Assembly: GCA_943704495.1 (NCBI GenBank) | Contig: CALSCR010003823.1 | Coordinates: forward strand, 6,151 to 34,577 | From: Pigoraptor chileana | Taxonomy: Eukaryota > Opisthokonta > Filasterea | Direction of reading: 5' to 3' | Length of the DNA: 28,427 nt | Shown here: positions 1 through 13,245 of the stretch, piece after piece | Layout: every line of letters begins with the position of its first letter | Numbering within the stretch: position 1 is the stretch's first letter | The notes under the pieces: generated by a model | The model's database searches: none | Told to the model about the DNA's origin: nothing | What the model saw: the letters and a program-made list of their open reading frames with translations, nothing else | Position numbers and translations under genes: made by a program

Positions 1-123
1 GGGGGGGTAATGAGAGGAGGGCGCACGAGAGAAGCCATCCCTGCCCAAATCGAAAGAGACGGAGCGCGCAATTCACCACACTTAACACACGAGCCGCTAA
101 CACAAAGAGAAGAGGCTACTCAC

Positions 124-581
124 CTCATTTGAAAATTCGCCATACTCAAGCATGCCACCAAAGACAAACAGAGATGACCCGTCGGAAGCGAGACTGTATG
201 CGGCGCGTCCCGGAGGGATGTGTCCACTTTGCGGAGGCGACGTCCACAGACCACCGACTGAATGAGGGTTCAAGGGAGCATAGTTTGTCAGAAAGAACGA
301 ACGAGAGTGGCATATGATTTCATGTCTAACTATTCGGCCAACGGGTCCAGTCCATGATAAGCGAGAGTTGTATACATGAGGACTGCCCAGAGGCGCGTGA
401 CGTCCAATACACACACACCCGCACGCGTATACGCACCGGTATCAAAGACCCAAACATCATTGAAGATGCCGTCATTTCCGCCGCCGAACAAGACCATAGA
501 CAGTCCTACCGACGCCGCCCGGTGGCCATGGCGAGGACGCGGCTGCGGATCAGCTACAATGGGAACCGGTCGCCAAAGCAT
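124..581 (-). CDS. HCFC1: Host cell factor (HCF-1)-like kelch protein, N-terminal part, partial
   Basis: Reads right to left; exons 581-437 and 257-124, joined in phase 1 across a GTGCGT...TTCAG intron; the donor at 123 opens an intron that leaves the window. The first ATG in frame is at 581 (Met-Leu-Trp-Arg-Pro); the frame is closed by a stop just upstream. The protein shows PRPRHGHRA, then VLFGGGNDGI, FNDVWVFDT, then HIPPGRAAY, LFVFGGMLEYGEFSNE. These match in order the first kelch blades of metazoan HCF-1 (RPRHGHRA, VVFGGGNEGI, IPPGCAAYG, VFGGMVEYGKYSND). HCF proteins use this beta-propeller to bind transcription factors carrying an HBM motif and tether chromatin modifiers in the nucleus. 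Only about 93 residues are visible, so proteolytic repeats, Fn3 domains and the C-terminus cannot be judged. An upstream exon is possible because an AG lies just before the ATG. Divergent from katanin, sharing a 0.9-kb intergenic region. Confidence 0.85.
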
Positions 582-1511
582 CCTCGCGATTATGGTTAAC
601 CCGACTATCAGGCCAGTCCTCTGCAGCGACACTTACTGAGATGCTCAATGCCGGTCGGATGCTGTCACAAGTGTCAACGCACTAGATCGACTTAGAGTCA
701 CGAGAGCGCGATGTGAAGGGAGCCACGATGGCCCGAGAGAAACGCTTACACCATCACGAGAGCCCTGCGCATCGCAGACTTGCGGACAGTTGGGCGAATC
801 AAGAGCCAGTGAATCATACGCCTCCTACACATACATGAAGCAATCCATCACGTTGTATCTGCATATAGATGCACAATACTATAATATCACAGTTGTTGCC
901 CTTCAATTTTTCTTGTGTGTGGGCATGTGGATTTGTTGTGTGTGAAAGTGGACGTTTTCCATTTCTCACTTCGCCACGTGTAAATATGACGTCACGCCGA
1001 CGTATTTATGTTTGCCGTAGAAATGCCTTTTAAAGCGTATATCAAATAAGTTAGCCTGTATTGGATATAATGATATCACATAACCATATGAGGGTAATAG
1101 CGCACTTGTAGGCCCTGTTAGGAAGTCCAATGCCGCCCATTTAAAAAACGGCGGCATGCGAGTGAAACGCCACGGAAGGGATACTGCAGTATCATGAGAG
1201 CACTCTTGAGAGTGACTCTTGAGAGTAAACCGACAGAAACTTTTATTATATTAACATGCCAGCAGATCAACACTGTTTTGCAAGTGTTTTTGCTCTTCAT
1301 TAACGCCGCGATGTTTGGCGCCTGAGTGTGGCATTACACAATCACACAACACAAACTGCGGCCGACCGCCCACACCCGACACGCGCGCGCCAGGGGCACG
1401 CACTTTGTGCCGGTACACACCCTGGCTGCAGCTTCACAATATATTTTTGTGGTTTTCGAGCCGCGCAGGCTTATTATTTGACAAGTTTGATTTGCACCAC
1501 CGATACGCGAA
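582..1511. promoter_or_regulatory. Divergent intergenic region between HCF-like and katanin genes
   Basis: No convincing coding sequence on either strand; the short open frames have no recognisable domain and no family match. It must carry the start regions of both divergent genes. AT-rich stretches lie at 840-910 and 1240-1255. The clearest motif is a pair of near-palindromes at 1202-1226, listed separately. No canonical TATA box at a sensible distance could be assigned. Confidence 0.5.
1202..1226. repeat. Tandem pair of 12-bp near-palindromes ACTCTTGAGAGT
   Basis: ACTCTTGAGAGT occurs at 1202-1213 and again at 1215-1226, one base apart. Each has 5-bp complementary arms (ACTCT/AGAGT) around a TG centre. 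It lies about 290 bp upstream of the katanin ATG, so a dimeric regulator site is plausible, but this is inference. Confidence 0.6.
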
Positions 1512-4512
<3,001 letters not shown>

Positions 4513-4641
4513 AATCGTATTGCCACGACCTGCATAAGTCAGGCGGCGAGATGCAGTGCAAAGTTTACGACTTTGTTTGTTATTGTCTTGATTTCGCTCT
4601 GTCGCGAAGCCGCATCTGCTTCTAATGTGTGCTGTGGGAGA

Positions 4642-4647
4642 AATAAA
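4642..4647 (+). terminator. Poly(A) signal AATAAA for katanin
   Basis: A canonical AATAAA lies 130 bp after the katanin stop codon, followed by a CA-rich stretch. Position and strand fit the katanin 3' UTR end. Confidence 0.65.
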
Positions 4648-5033
4648 ACACACACACTCGCAACACACAGGAGTGAAATCTGATGGGAGATCGTCACGTG
4701 ACCTCCCTTAGTAACATTTTCGGCGGCCGGGCCGGCGCTTCAGTCTCAGTTGACAGCCGCAGACAGCATGTGGGCTGACGCTGAGACGTGGCACGTGCAT
4801 GCGCTTAGAATACCGCTGGCACGCGATCGTTTGTTTTGGCTGCATTTCGTAAAATGAAGAATGTCGCGAGGCATGCGGGTCTTGTGCAAAAGCATCAGCG
4901 GACTTCACGCTAGGAGCATGGCCTTTTACGATTAGAGGGATAACGACGAGACAATTCAAATTTGCACCGCTTGCGATGATCGCGCATTGATTAAACTTGA
5001 CTGCCTTGCGCCGCTCTACCACACACCGAAAAT
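4648..5033 (+). promoter_or_regulatory. Intergenic stretch between katanin and methyltransferase
   Basis: About 390 bp without a credible gene. It contains the inferred promoter of the methyltransferase. CACGTG-like cores occur near 4695 (gtcacgtgacc, a palindrome) and 4791 (gcacgtgc), which could be bHLH-type sites; nothing more can be supported. Confidence 0.35.
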
Positions 5034-7070
5034 ATGTATCAAGCTGCTGCTGTTGGCTTCAATTCACAGGTGCACAGTTTTTATGATAAGACGAAAGCCT
5101 CATCACGATTGCACCTCCCTACTTATCATATCATACGCAATTACTTTCTCACACACTGCTTTGTGAGTCCACGCGCACAAGACACTGACTATGAATCCTG
5201 TCTCTCTGTTACCACAATGTCCCTGATTCTGTTCTCCGTTGGGCTGCTTTGCCGCCGTCACGTGCGCCGGATCCATTGACAGGTGGACGCCTACGAGTCG
5301 TCGCGGCCGTCATACCCACCAGACGCAGTCTCGTGCGTTGCGGCGCGTCTTGGTGTCACCGCGGAGCAGGGCCATGTCGCTGAGATTGGCAGTGGAACTG
5401 GCAAGTTTGTGGGTACTCTGATGGCCGCAGTTGCATGACGCCCACCGGCCAAAATTTTTTTTGATTGTGTTTGCGAAGTCTGCTGAAATTTATGGCACAC
5501 TTTATGTGTTCTGTGCGACCCATATTCCCAGGTCTGTTGGTCACACAAACACACAAACACAAACACACACACACGCACACACAGACACACTCTCTCTAGT
5601 TTGCACAGTGCTAGAGGTGATGGGCTAGTCCCTCCTGAGGCGTTGTGAGTGCCGAAGGTCACTTTCGCCAAATGCCTTTGGCCACACACACACGCACACG
5701 CACTCACTCTCTCTTATTCTTTCTCTCGCTCTCTCGCGCACGCGCTAATCGGCATTCACGCTCCCGCACATTGGCACAGTGCTGTCTTATAATTCCTGCA
5801 ATGCCACCCGACCTCCACGCCTTCACAGACACGCCTCTTCCGCCCACTCGTAAAATGCCTCACAGCCATTGAGCCTGTGGCCGGCATGCGACAGAAGTTT
5901 GCGACGATCCTACCCAATGTACCACTTCTGGAAGGTGCAAACTCATGTTGTGACACGTGATGCACTAATTGTCCGATATGATTGTTTTGATACTCTTGTA
6001 ACCGATTGCGTCATCTTTCTTCATGCGGGTTATACCCTTTTTGGCTCTTTGTTTCGTTTGAGATGGGATTACTAGTGAGTCTCCCTACAAGCCCCCCCCT
6101 TTACCTAATAAGCGAAGGTATCTCTCGTCATCTGCCAGGACATACCGCCTGATAAGATACTGACTTAACTCCTGGCTCTCCCGTCAATACAGGCACGGCC
6201 GGCAACCTGCCGATACCTGATTCATCCGTCGACGGCATTGTGTGTGCGCAGGCTTTCCACTGGTTTGCGACGGAGAACACACTCCGCGAATTCCACCGAG
6301 CGCTGAAGCCCACGGGCGCCGTCGCACTTGTGAGTAATTTGAGTGCTTTGCTCCAATGTTGTTCAAAGATCGGCGCAATAGTCATCACCTGCTGCTTCTG
6401 ATGCAAAGTCTATTCAATTTAATCTGTGGGATCTTCTCGACTGCAGATTTGGAACACGCCGGACCCGTCACTGGAATGGATGACTCACGTGCGAGAGCTT
6501 GCCAACATGTACATGGGTGACAATCCCCAATATTTCAACGGCGATTGGAAGAACGTTTTTTCCACAGTGACGGCAACGTCCTTGTTTTCACCCGTGCGTC
6601 ATGATACGTTCATGGGAGAGCCGTCGCTGGTGACAATTGATGAAATCTGGAAGAGGCAGATCAGCGTGAGCTTTATTGCAGCACTACCCGCAGACGAACA
6701 GGAGCGGTGGGTTCTTGCGTAGTCAGACTTTGTGTCGTAGTGATCGCAGATGTCCATTCGTATCATTTATTCCTGAGGTGCGGACACAGTTTTTCGACAC
6801 TCTGCATGACACGGTGCTCAGAAATCGTACGCGTTTCACGGGTGAGCGGTTCACTGCCATCCAGTGCTCCTGAGCTGCGGATAATGTGGAAGTTGTCACC
6901 TAATCCCTGTTTGTTCTCTCAACGGTGCTGGTTGCCGTGTGGGATGCAGGCTGCGGCGGCGCATATACGACTATTGCCTGTCTCTTCCGGCTTTCACGTC
7001 GGGGGATTCGAATGCGCGCATTGAACAGCGCTACAAGGCCGATGTCTTTTCATTTGCTGTGCGCAGCTGA
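5034..7070 (+). CDS. Class I SAM-dependent methyltransferase (Methyltransf_11 type)
   Basis: Modelled exons: 5034-5069, 5283-5408, 5829-5934, 6193-6329, 6447-6706 (or 6710), 6750 (or 6778)-6848, and 6950-7070, giving about 286-294 residues. The start MYQAAAVGFNSQ splices to VDAYESSRPSYPP, the usual opening of this family. Motif I is EIGSGTGKF|TRLF, split by intron 2; the acidic post-I residue is in LTAIEPVAGM; PIPDSSVDGIVCAQAFHWF is the conserved motif-II stretch, followed by ALKPTGAVALIWN. The C-terminal part has ISVSFIAALPADE and ends YKADVFSFAVRS, as in bacterial and fungal homologues. Cytosolic; the substrate is not identifiable from sequence. The exon 5/6 junction has two workable solutions and the exon 6 donor (GTTCAC) is weak, chosen only because it keeps the final exon in frame. 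Confidence 0.87.
5537..5710 (+). repeat. (CA)n-rich microsatellite tracts in methyltransferase intron 2
   Basis: CA/CACG-rich runs at about 5543-5592 and 5681-5705, the latter merging into a CT-rich tract. They lie inside the 420-bp intron between exons 2 and 3. Here the sense strand is CA, unlike most other introns in the window, where the sense strand is TG. Confidence 0.85.
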
Positions 7071-7544
7071 GAGTGGCAGCACTAAAACGTTTTGCCATGC
7101 TGTGGTCTTGCTGTCACCCTTTGTACCGAAAGAAACCCTTGAAGCGAAAGAGGGAATTCACCAAACTTGGGCATGAGTACCCTATACACATTGTTTTCTT
7201 TTGTCATACTATTTGTGAGTGTCGGCGGTGCATTCCACAGCTGTTACACAATCCGCTGTTTCTTCCCGAATCAGGCAACCGTGATGACGAGTTGAATCAG
7301 AAAGGGGGCGTGCTCAGTTCTCCCTTAGCCGAAAAATGCACAAGTCACATGTTTGTTTTTCGCTGTCAACCCACGTCGGCTGAGTTGTTGAAACAGGATT
7401 GGGGGGGAGTATGTCGTTGCGCATAAACACAGGGACGTTCCACGAGGGGCCATGTCCGCACTGCCATTGGTCGTCCGCATGCGCTGTGCCGAGAAACACT
7501 CGTTGCGCAATTAATGGAACCGGCGGCAGTAGTAGCGAACGACG

Positions 7545-7571
7545 GCTAATTAGCGATTTCCTTATAAGGAA
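7545..7571. promoter_or_regulatory. Adjacent palindromes: TAATTA site and CArG (SRF-type) box
   Basis: GCTAATTAGC at 7545-7554 is a 10-bp palindrome with a TAATTA core. Three bases on, TTCCTTATAAGGAA at 7558-7571 is a perfect 14-bp palindrome containing CCTTATAAGG, an exact match to the CC(A/T)6GG consensus bound by SRF-family MADS-box factors. It is about 690 bp upstream of the Ca2+-ATPase ATG. Confidence 0.5.
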
Positions 7572-7752
7572 GTCCCGTGACGCACCCGGTTTGTCACGCG
7601 GGCAGGCCGTGATTGGTCGGCTGCTTATGTACCGCAGTCTCTATGGCGGAAACTCCGTCGGAACCAAATCGGAATTAATTATTGCTGAATCGTTCAGTAT
7701 GGGACGTGTATCGGATCGGAACTCGCAGCGCAAAAAAGTGTGCGTGTGTTTG

Positions 7753-7776
7753 TGTGTGTGTGTGCACACACACACA
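7753..7776. repeat. 24-bp perfect palindrome (TG)6(CA)6
   Basis: Six TG followed directly by six CA gives a perfect inverted repeat able to form a cruciform or Z-DNA. It sits in the upstream region of the Ca2+-ATPase, with no gene across it. Confidence 0.85.
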
Positions 7777-8257
7777 GTGCAGACACCACACAACCCCAGG
7801 ACACGCACATGCCGTCCACTCAATTGCGACAGCAGACTTTCTCGACGAAACATCCTCCGCTCGTGACTGCCCACGCCGAAAGTTCCCGCCTTCCATGCCA
7901 TACACCACGCCATAAAAATACGCAAAATCACTGCCGAAAGATTTGTGGCTATACCGTCGCACTGGATTATTCTTCGAGTGACCACTGTGAAGGGAACTTT
8001 GTGCTCTTTTGCAGCTCATTTTCCTGGCATCCCGCAAAGGCAAGGGAGCACGAGTCCATTAAATACCACAGGTCGTAACCAAAGCCAAGTAACAACAAGC
8101 AACGCAATACCTGCACTACTTCACTCGAACCACATCCATTTTTTGTTTGATTCAGAGCGGCGTTTTGGCCTTTTACCCCACTTAGCGGGACTCGAATCAG
8201 CAGGACCGTCTGGCAAGCACCGCCCCCGTGCGGACCACGAGGGAGGGTGTGAGGCGA

Positions 8258-11200
8258 ATGGCGGAGCAGGCGTCGCACGGCACATACAATGTGTCCATTG
8301 CACAGCTGCAGGGGCTCGTCGAACTCAAGAGCGACGAAGGCGTGCGGAAGCTGCAGACCGAGTATGGCGGCGTCGAGGGCCTTGCGCGGCGGCTTGGGTC
8401 TGACGCCCGCGCCGGTCTGCGCTCGACCGACGACCTCGAGGGACGGCAGCTGTTTTACGGAACCAACTTTATTCCGCCGCGGAAATCTGCTTCCATTTTG
8501 GAGCTCATGTGGGATGCGCTGCATGATTTGACGCTGATTGTGCTCATTTGCTCTGGCACGGCGTCGCTTGTGCTTGGTGTCACACCCCTGGAGAAGCACC
8601 CCGAGGTCGGATGGATCGAGGGAGTGTCCATTCTAATTGCCGTGCTCGTCGTCATCACGGTCGCCGCCGTCAACGATTATCAGAAGGAGCAGCAGTTCCG
8701 CAGGCTCAATGCGGTCAAGGAAGACATTATGATCAAGGTGCGTTTGTTCGCGTTTCTCTTGTTTTGTGCATGTTTTTGCTGCTGCTGCGTTGAATTTCTT
8801 TTCACGTTGAAATCAAACCGAGCTTATCGCAGAGGGCTCGGGGTTTTGTTCACATGGCAGCTGCTTTATTTCTGATTCTGACTTCCACTTTTTACACTCT
8901 TACACTCTATCGCACATGCACGCACGGCAGGTGATCCGCGACGGCCGACCCACCGAAGTCTCAACGTTTGACTTGTGCGTGGGCGATGTTATTCGTCTTG
9001 AAGTCGGCGACGTCCTCACTGTCGACGGCGTCTTCATCGAGGGCAATGATTTGAAGCTGGACGAAAGCTCGATGACCGGAGAGTCTGATTTGATCAAGAA
9101 AGATGGCGATCGCCCCTTCCTCTTTAGCGGGACGAGCGTGATGGAGGGCATCGGAAAGATGCTTGTGGTTGCGGTGGGGCCGCACTCGCAGGCTGGAATA
9201 ATCATGACGCTGATCACTGGTGTGAAGGTGGAGCCCACGCCCGAGCAGGAGATCAACGCGCAGGTCAAGGCGCCCGTCAACCCCCACCACCGCGGGAGCG
9301 CCGTGGACGAGCACGGCATCATTCTTGAGGAGATCAAGGGCGACAATCCCCCGGGCAGCTTGTCGGCGCGGTCGTCGATTGAAGATATTGTGGAGGATCG
9401 CAAGCACCAGGCGCGTCTTGAGCGGCGGCGGTCGTCGCTGGCCGCCAAGACGGAGAAGAAGGAGGAGGAGCAGGAGGAGGACAAGTCTGTGCTGCAGGGC
9501 AAGCTGGACCATCTCGCCGTGCAGATCGGAAAACTCGGCACGGCCATTGCGCTTCTGACGGTCGTGATCATGGCGCTGCGCTTTTCGATCGAGACGTTTG
9601 GAATCGACGGCGAGTCGTGGCAGTCGAGCTATGCGAAGCGCTACCTGAACATGTTCATTACAGGCATCACTGTGCTCGTCGTTGCCATTCCGGAGGGACT
9701 TCCGCTCGCCGTGACGCTGTCCCTCGCCTTTTCTGTCAAGAAGATGCAGACCGATAACAACCTGGTGCGCCACCTCGACGCCTGCGAGACAATGGGCTCT
9801 GCAACCACAATCTGCTCAGACAAGACCGGCACGCTCACGACCAACAGGTGCACACATCGTTTACTCGTGGCGCCCATGCTTTAGTATGCTTTTGCATTTT
9901 TTTTGTGTTTGTGCATTGTGTTGTTGCACTTTTTCGTTTTTTGTGCACATGATGTATATTGACGGCAACACCATGCGCACACACGCACACACGCATACAC
10001 TCACACAGGATGACCGTCATGAAGTCATGGATCGACGGGACCGTGTTTGACCGCCCAATTTCCCCAACGCACATGTCGAAGGCTGCATTGGAGGCGATCT
10101 GCGTGGGCATTGCTATCAATTCCACCGCCGAAGTTGTGGTCACGGGACGCGGCGAGCCCGAGCAAAAGGGCAACAAAACCGAGTGCGCACTCCTCCAGTT
10201 GTCGTCGGAGCTTGGTTACGAGTACTCTGGAATCAGGGCCAGGTGAGCAGGCATTGTTGCATCGTGGTCGTTGCCGGTGGTTGTGGGTGCTGTGTTTGTT
10301 CATTTATGTGTCATTCTGGATGTTTGTTGTTGGTCTTTCACGTAGCGGTCCGTGTTTTGCTGTGATGGGACGTGTTGTATCAAGCCTCGTTGAAGTTCCC
10401 GCGCCGATTCTAAACTTTGTCGTTTCTCCGGTCCTCGGCACACGCAGCTACCACCGCGAAAAGGTGTACACTTTCTCATCCGCCCGCAAGCGCATGAGCG
10501 CCGTGGCCCAAATGCCCAACGGCACTTTCCGCCTCTTCATCAAGGGAGCGTCTGAGATGGTTCTCACGCTCTGCACGCACGTCATGACGTCGGACGGCGA
10601 GCGTCGTCCTCTTGAAGAGGCCGAAAAATCGCAGTTGCTCGACAAAATCATAGAGTCATTTGCCAGTGACGGCCTGCGCACGCTGACGCTCGCATACCGC
10701 GACTACTCTGCCACGACCAACTGGAGCGCACTTGACGCCGACCTTGCTGAGACAGACTTGACGCTGGTGACCATTGTCGGAATCGAGGATCCTGTGCGTC
10801 CGGAGGTGCCCCGGGCGATTGAGCTGTGCCAGCACGCCGGTATTGTTGTGCGGATGGTCACGGGAGACAACGTGACGACGGCGCGGTCGATTGCCCGCAA
10901 GTGCGGCATCCTGTCGGACGAAAACATGCTCGTGATGGAGGGACCCGAGTTCAGGGCCCTGGTCCTCCGCAAGGATGGCAGCATAGACCAGGAGAAGTTT
11001 GACGAAATCTATCCTCGCCTCCGCGTGCTTGCGCGATCGTCGCCAAAGGACAAGTACACGCTAGTGTCTGGCGCCATTAACAGCACTGTGAGCGTGAACA
11101 GGGAGGTCGTCGCGGTCACTGGTGACGGCACGAACGACGGACCCGCACTCAAGCGCGCAGACGTCGGGTTTGCCATGGGCATTGCGGGGACGTCGGTTGC

Positions 11201-11853
11201 CAAGGACGCATCCGACATTATTCTCCTCGATGACAACTTTAACTCCATCGTCAAGGCCGTCAAGTGGGGTCGCAACGTGTACGATTCCATCGCCAAGTTT
11301 CTGCAGTTTCAGCTGACCGTCAACGTGTGTGCCATTACGGTTGCGTTTATCGGCGCCGTCATTCTTGAAGAGAGCCCTCTCACCGCTGTGCAGCTGCTGT
11401 GGGTGAATCTCATCATGGACTCGTTTGCTTCGCTCGCACTCGCGACTGAGCCTCCCACAGACTCGCTGCTGGAGCGCAAGCCGTACGGACGTAACAAGCC
11501 GCTCATTTCCCGCCGTATGCTGCTGATGATTATCGGGCAGTCTTTTTATCAGCTCATTGTGATCTTTGTTCTCGTCTTTGCGGGCGACAAGATCTTCAAC
11601 GTTCCCAGCGGACGCTACAACGACCTTGCCGACCCCGATGATGAGTCGCCGTCGCAGCACTACACGATCGTCTTTAATGCGTTTGTGCAGATGCAAATGT
11701 TCAACGAGATCAACGCGCGAAAGATTCACGGCGAACTCAATGTCGTCAAGGGCATGTTCGACAACCCCGTCTTTTGCTTTATCTTCTTTGGCCAATTTAT
11801 TGCCCAGGTGCGTTTTCACTCTTGAATGTCGCCAGTCACGCGTGTTTATACGC

Positions 11854-11885
<32 letters not shown>

Positions 11886-11998
11886 TTGTGTTTGTGTGTT
11901 TGTATGTGCGTGCGTGTGTATGTGCGTGTGGAATGCCAGTGTTTCCGCACCAACTGGAATATTCTATCTAGGGACTCACATTTTTCTTCCATCCTCTG

Positions 11999-12076
<78 letters not shown>

Positions 12077-12449
12077 ACAGGCCATCATCGTTGAATTTGG
12101 CGGGCGTCCCTTCATGTGCGCGCCGCTCACCTGGGAGCAATGGCTGGCCTGCGTCGTGATTGGCGCCATTTCGCTCCCCTGGGGATTCGCCCTCCGCCTC
12201 ATTCCTCGCGCCCGCCTGCCCAAGTGGCTTACTATAGGCCGCGCCCCGTCCAAACCCCACCTCAGCCGCGGCCAGATCCTCTGGTACCGTGGACTCGCCC
12301 GCCTCCGCGCCCAGCTCCTCGCCGTCAATGCGTTCAAGGCCGCAATGGCCACGCGACACCGCCGCCTCACATACGTCATGAGCCCCAGCGGACCCGGCAC
12401 GTATCTCTCTGGACACCGCCCATCGAGTGCCCGTGCGTCTGCTGTTTGA
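8258..12449 (+). CDS. ATP2B: Plasma-membrane Ca2+-transporting ATPase (PMCA, P2B type)
   Basis: Exons 8258-8737, 8931-9847, 10009-10242, 10448-11807 and 12081-12449 give 1119 residues. The pump exports cytosolic Ca2+ using ATP. Visible: N-terminal membrane pair with [17 protein letters not shown]; actuator motif [11 protein letters not shown]; the M4 ion-binding stretch [14 protein letters not shown] (near residue 413); phosphorylation site DKTGTLT (near 456), where the following TTNR|MTV is split by an intron; KGASE (near 575) in the nucleotide domain; [20 protein letters not shown] (near 769); M5-M10 in exons 4-5. The end has [16 protein letters not shown] (near 1060), matching the calmodulin-binding domain of animal PMCAs (RGQILWFRGLNRIQTQ). 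An acidic/basic insert with [14 protein letters not shown] precedes M3, the lipid-binding loop position. Start: ATG at 8258. The exon 4 acceptor could instead be at 10345, adding 34 residues in frame; the later site fits family spacing better. Confidence 0.97.
11838..11935 (+). repeat. TG-rich tract near the donor of PMCA intron 4
   Basis: A run of cgtg/tgtg/tttg units starting about 30 bp after the 5' splice site at 11808. In the same intron it precedes the (CAA)26 tract. Confidence 0.8.
11999..12076 (+). repeat. (CAA/AAC)26 trinucleotide microsatellite
   Basis: An uninterrupted 78-bp AAC/CAA array at the 3' end of PMCA intron 4. Four bases (ACAG) separate it from exon 5 at 12081, so the region where a polypyrimidine tract is expected is pure CAA. 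Confidence 0.95.
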
Positions 12450-13245
12450 GTCTGTTTGAGCTTGTGTTTGTGTTTGTGTATGTGTATGTGTTTATGTTTG
12501 CCTGTTTTGCATGTTTGATCTCTAGAGACATTGTTGGTGTTCGTCTACAATGGCTACCGCTTGAGTGTCGGTGACCAGTGCCTGTGACGTGCGTCCACTC
12601 CGTGACTGTTGGCTTTGTATTGTCTCTTTTCATTGTTTCTAACTTTCATATTGAAAAAAATTCATTCTCTTTAGTATGGCGGTGATTCCCATACTATTTT
12701 GCTGTGCGCGTCGTCGTCATTTGTGTCCCGCTCTTGTTTTAAAACAAAATCACGTAACGCACAACGAGCGGCGGGGTCGTTTAATGTACTCTTTTATTAT
12801 TTCTATGTGTGATTGTGTTGTGCGCTCGTGCGACTGGTCCGCGTGTATCTGTCCCCACTGCGTTTTCCATTCTATCCCCACGCTCAATTTTTTTGTTGCT
12901 TTCGCACTAAGCTTGTCTTTTGAGTGCGCACATTTCGCTCATTTCGCATTGTGTTGTCCCTGTCTCGGGCCTTGCAGTTACATTCAACAAATACAAAAGT
13001 AATGTCATGTATTGGATTCGTTGCTCATTGTCGGGTGAATGTTTCGACAACCTCTTGTCTGCCGTTTTCACACACACCACACCACACTCAGAACACGCTG
13101 GCCATAAATATCAGACTCTTTGTTTGTTTGCGTTGCGAAAAAATGCAACGAATTGTTTTAATTTTAAGGTCAATCATCATGACACAACGCAGAGAACAAA
13201 GGGCATATCCCTAAACATCCTCAACCAACCAACACACACACATGT
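12450..13245. other. Convergent intergenic region (3' ends of PMCA and PDI genes)
   Basis: About 800 bp between two stop codons pointing at each other; no coding sequence is supported. It must hold both 3' UTRs. On the minus strand, ATTAAA (13162-13157) lies about 85 bp after the isomerase stop and is the better poly(A) candidate; AATAAA (12798-12793) is about 450 bp away. No canonical AATAAA was seen on the plus strand for PMCA. Confidence 0.45.

Larger units (their letters stand above)
7071..8257 (+). promoter_or_regulatory. Intergenic region upstream of the Ca2+-ATPase
   Basis: About 1.2 kb with no credible coding exon. A compact cluster at 7545-7616 looks like promoter DNA: GCTAATTAGC palindrome, CArG box, the inverted pair CGTGAC/GTCACG, and an inverted CCAAT box (ATTGG at 7612-7616). 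Further downstream is a 24-bp TG/CA palindrome. A polypyrimidine-AG (ctcttttgcag, ending near 8013) could be the 3' end of a 5'-UTR intron; that is only a possibility. Confidence 0.5.

Noticed and set aside
437-632. Longer start for the HCF-like gene at 632
   Set aside because: The codon at 632 is GTG, not ATG, and the frame is closed just upstream; ATG at 581 fits the family start.
7399-7985. Small open frames on both strands between the methyltransferase and PMCA genes
   Set aside because: They run through TG/CA repeats, encode poly-Cys/Val or His/Thr stretches and match no family.
8228-8257. PMCA start at 8228
   Set aside because: That codon is GTG; the ATG at 8258 is the first usable start in frame.
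8961-9773. 270-codon open frame antisense to PMCA exon 2
   Set aside because: It mirrors a proven coding exon with GC-rich third positions; no domain and highly skewed composition. A shadow frame.
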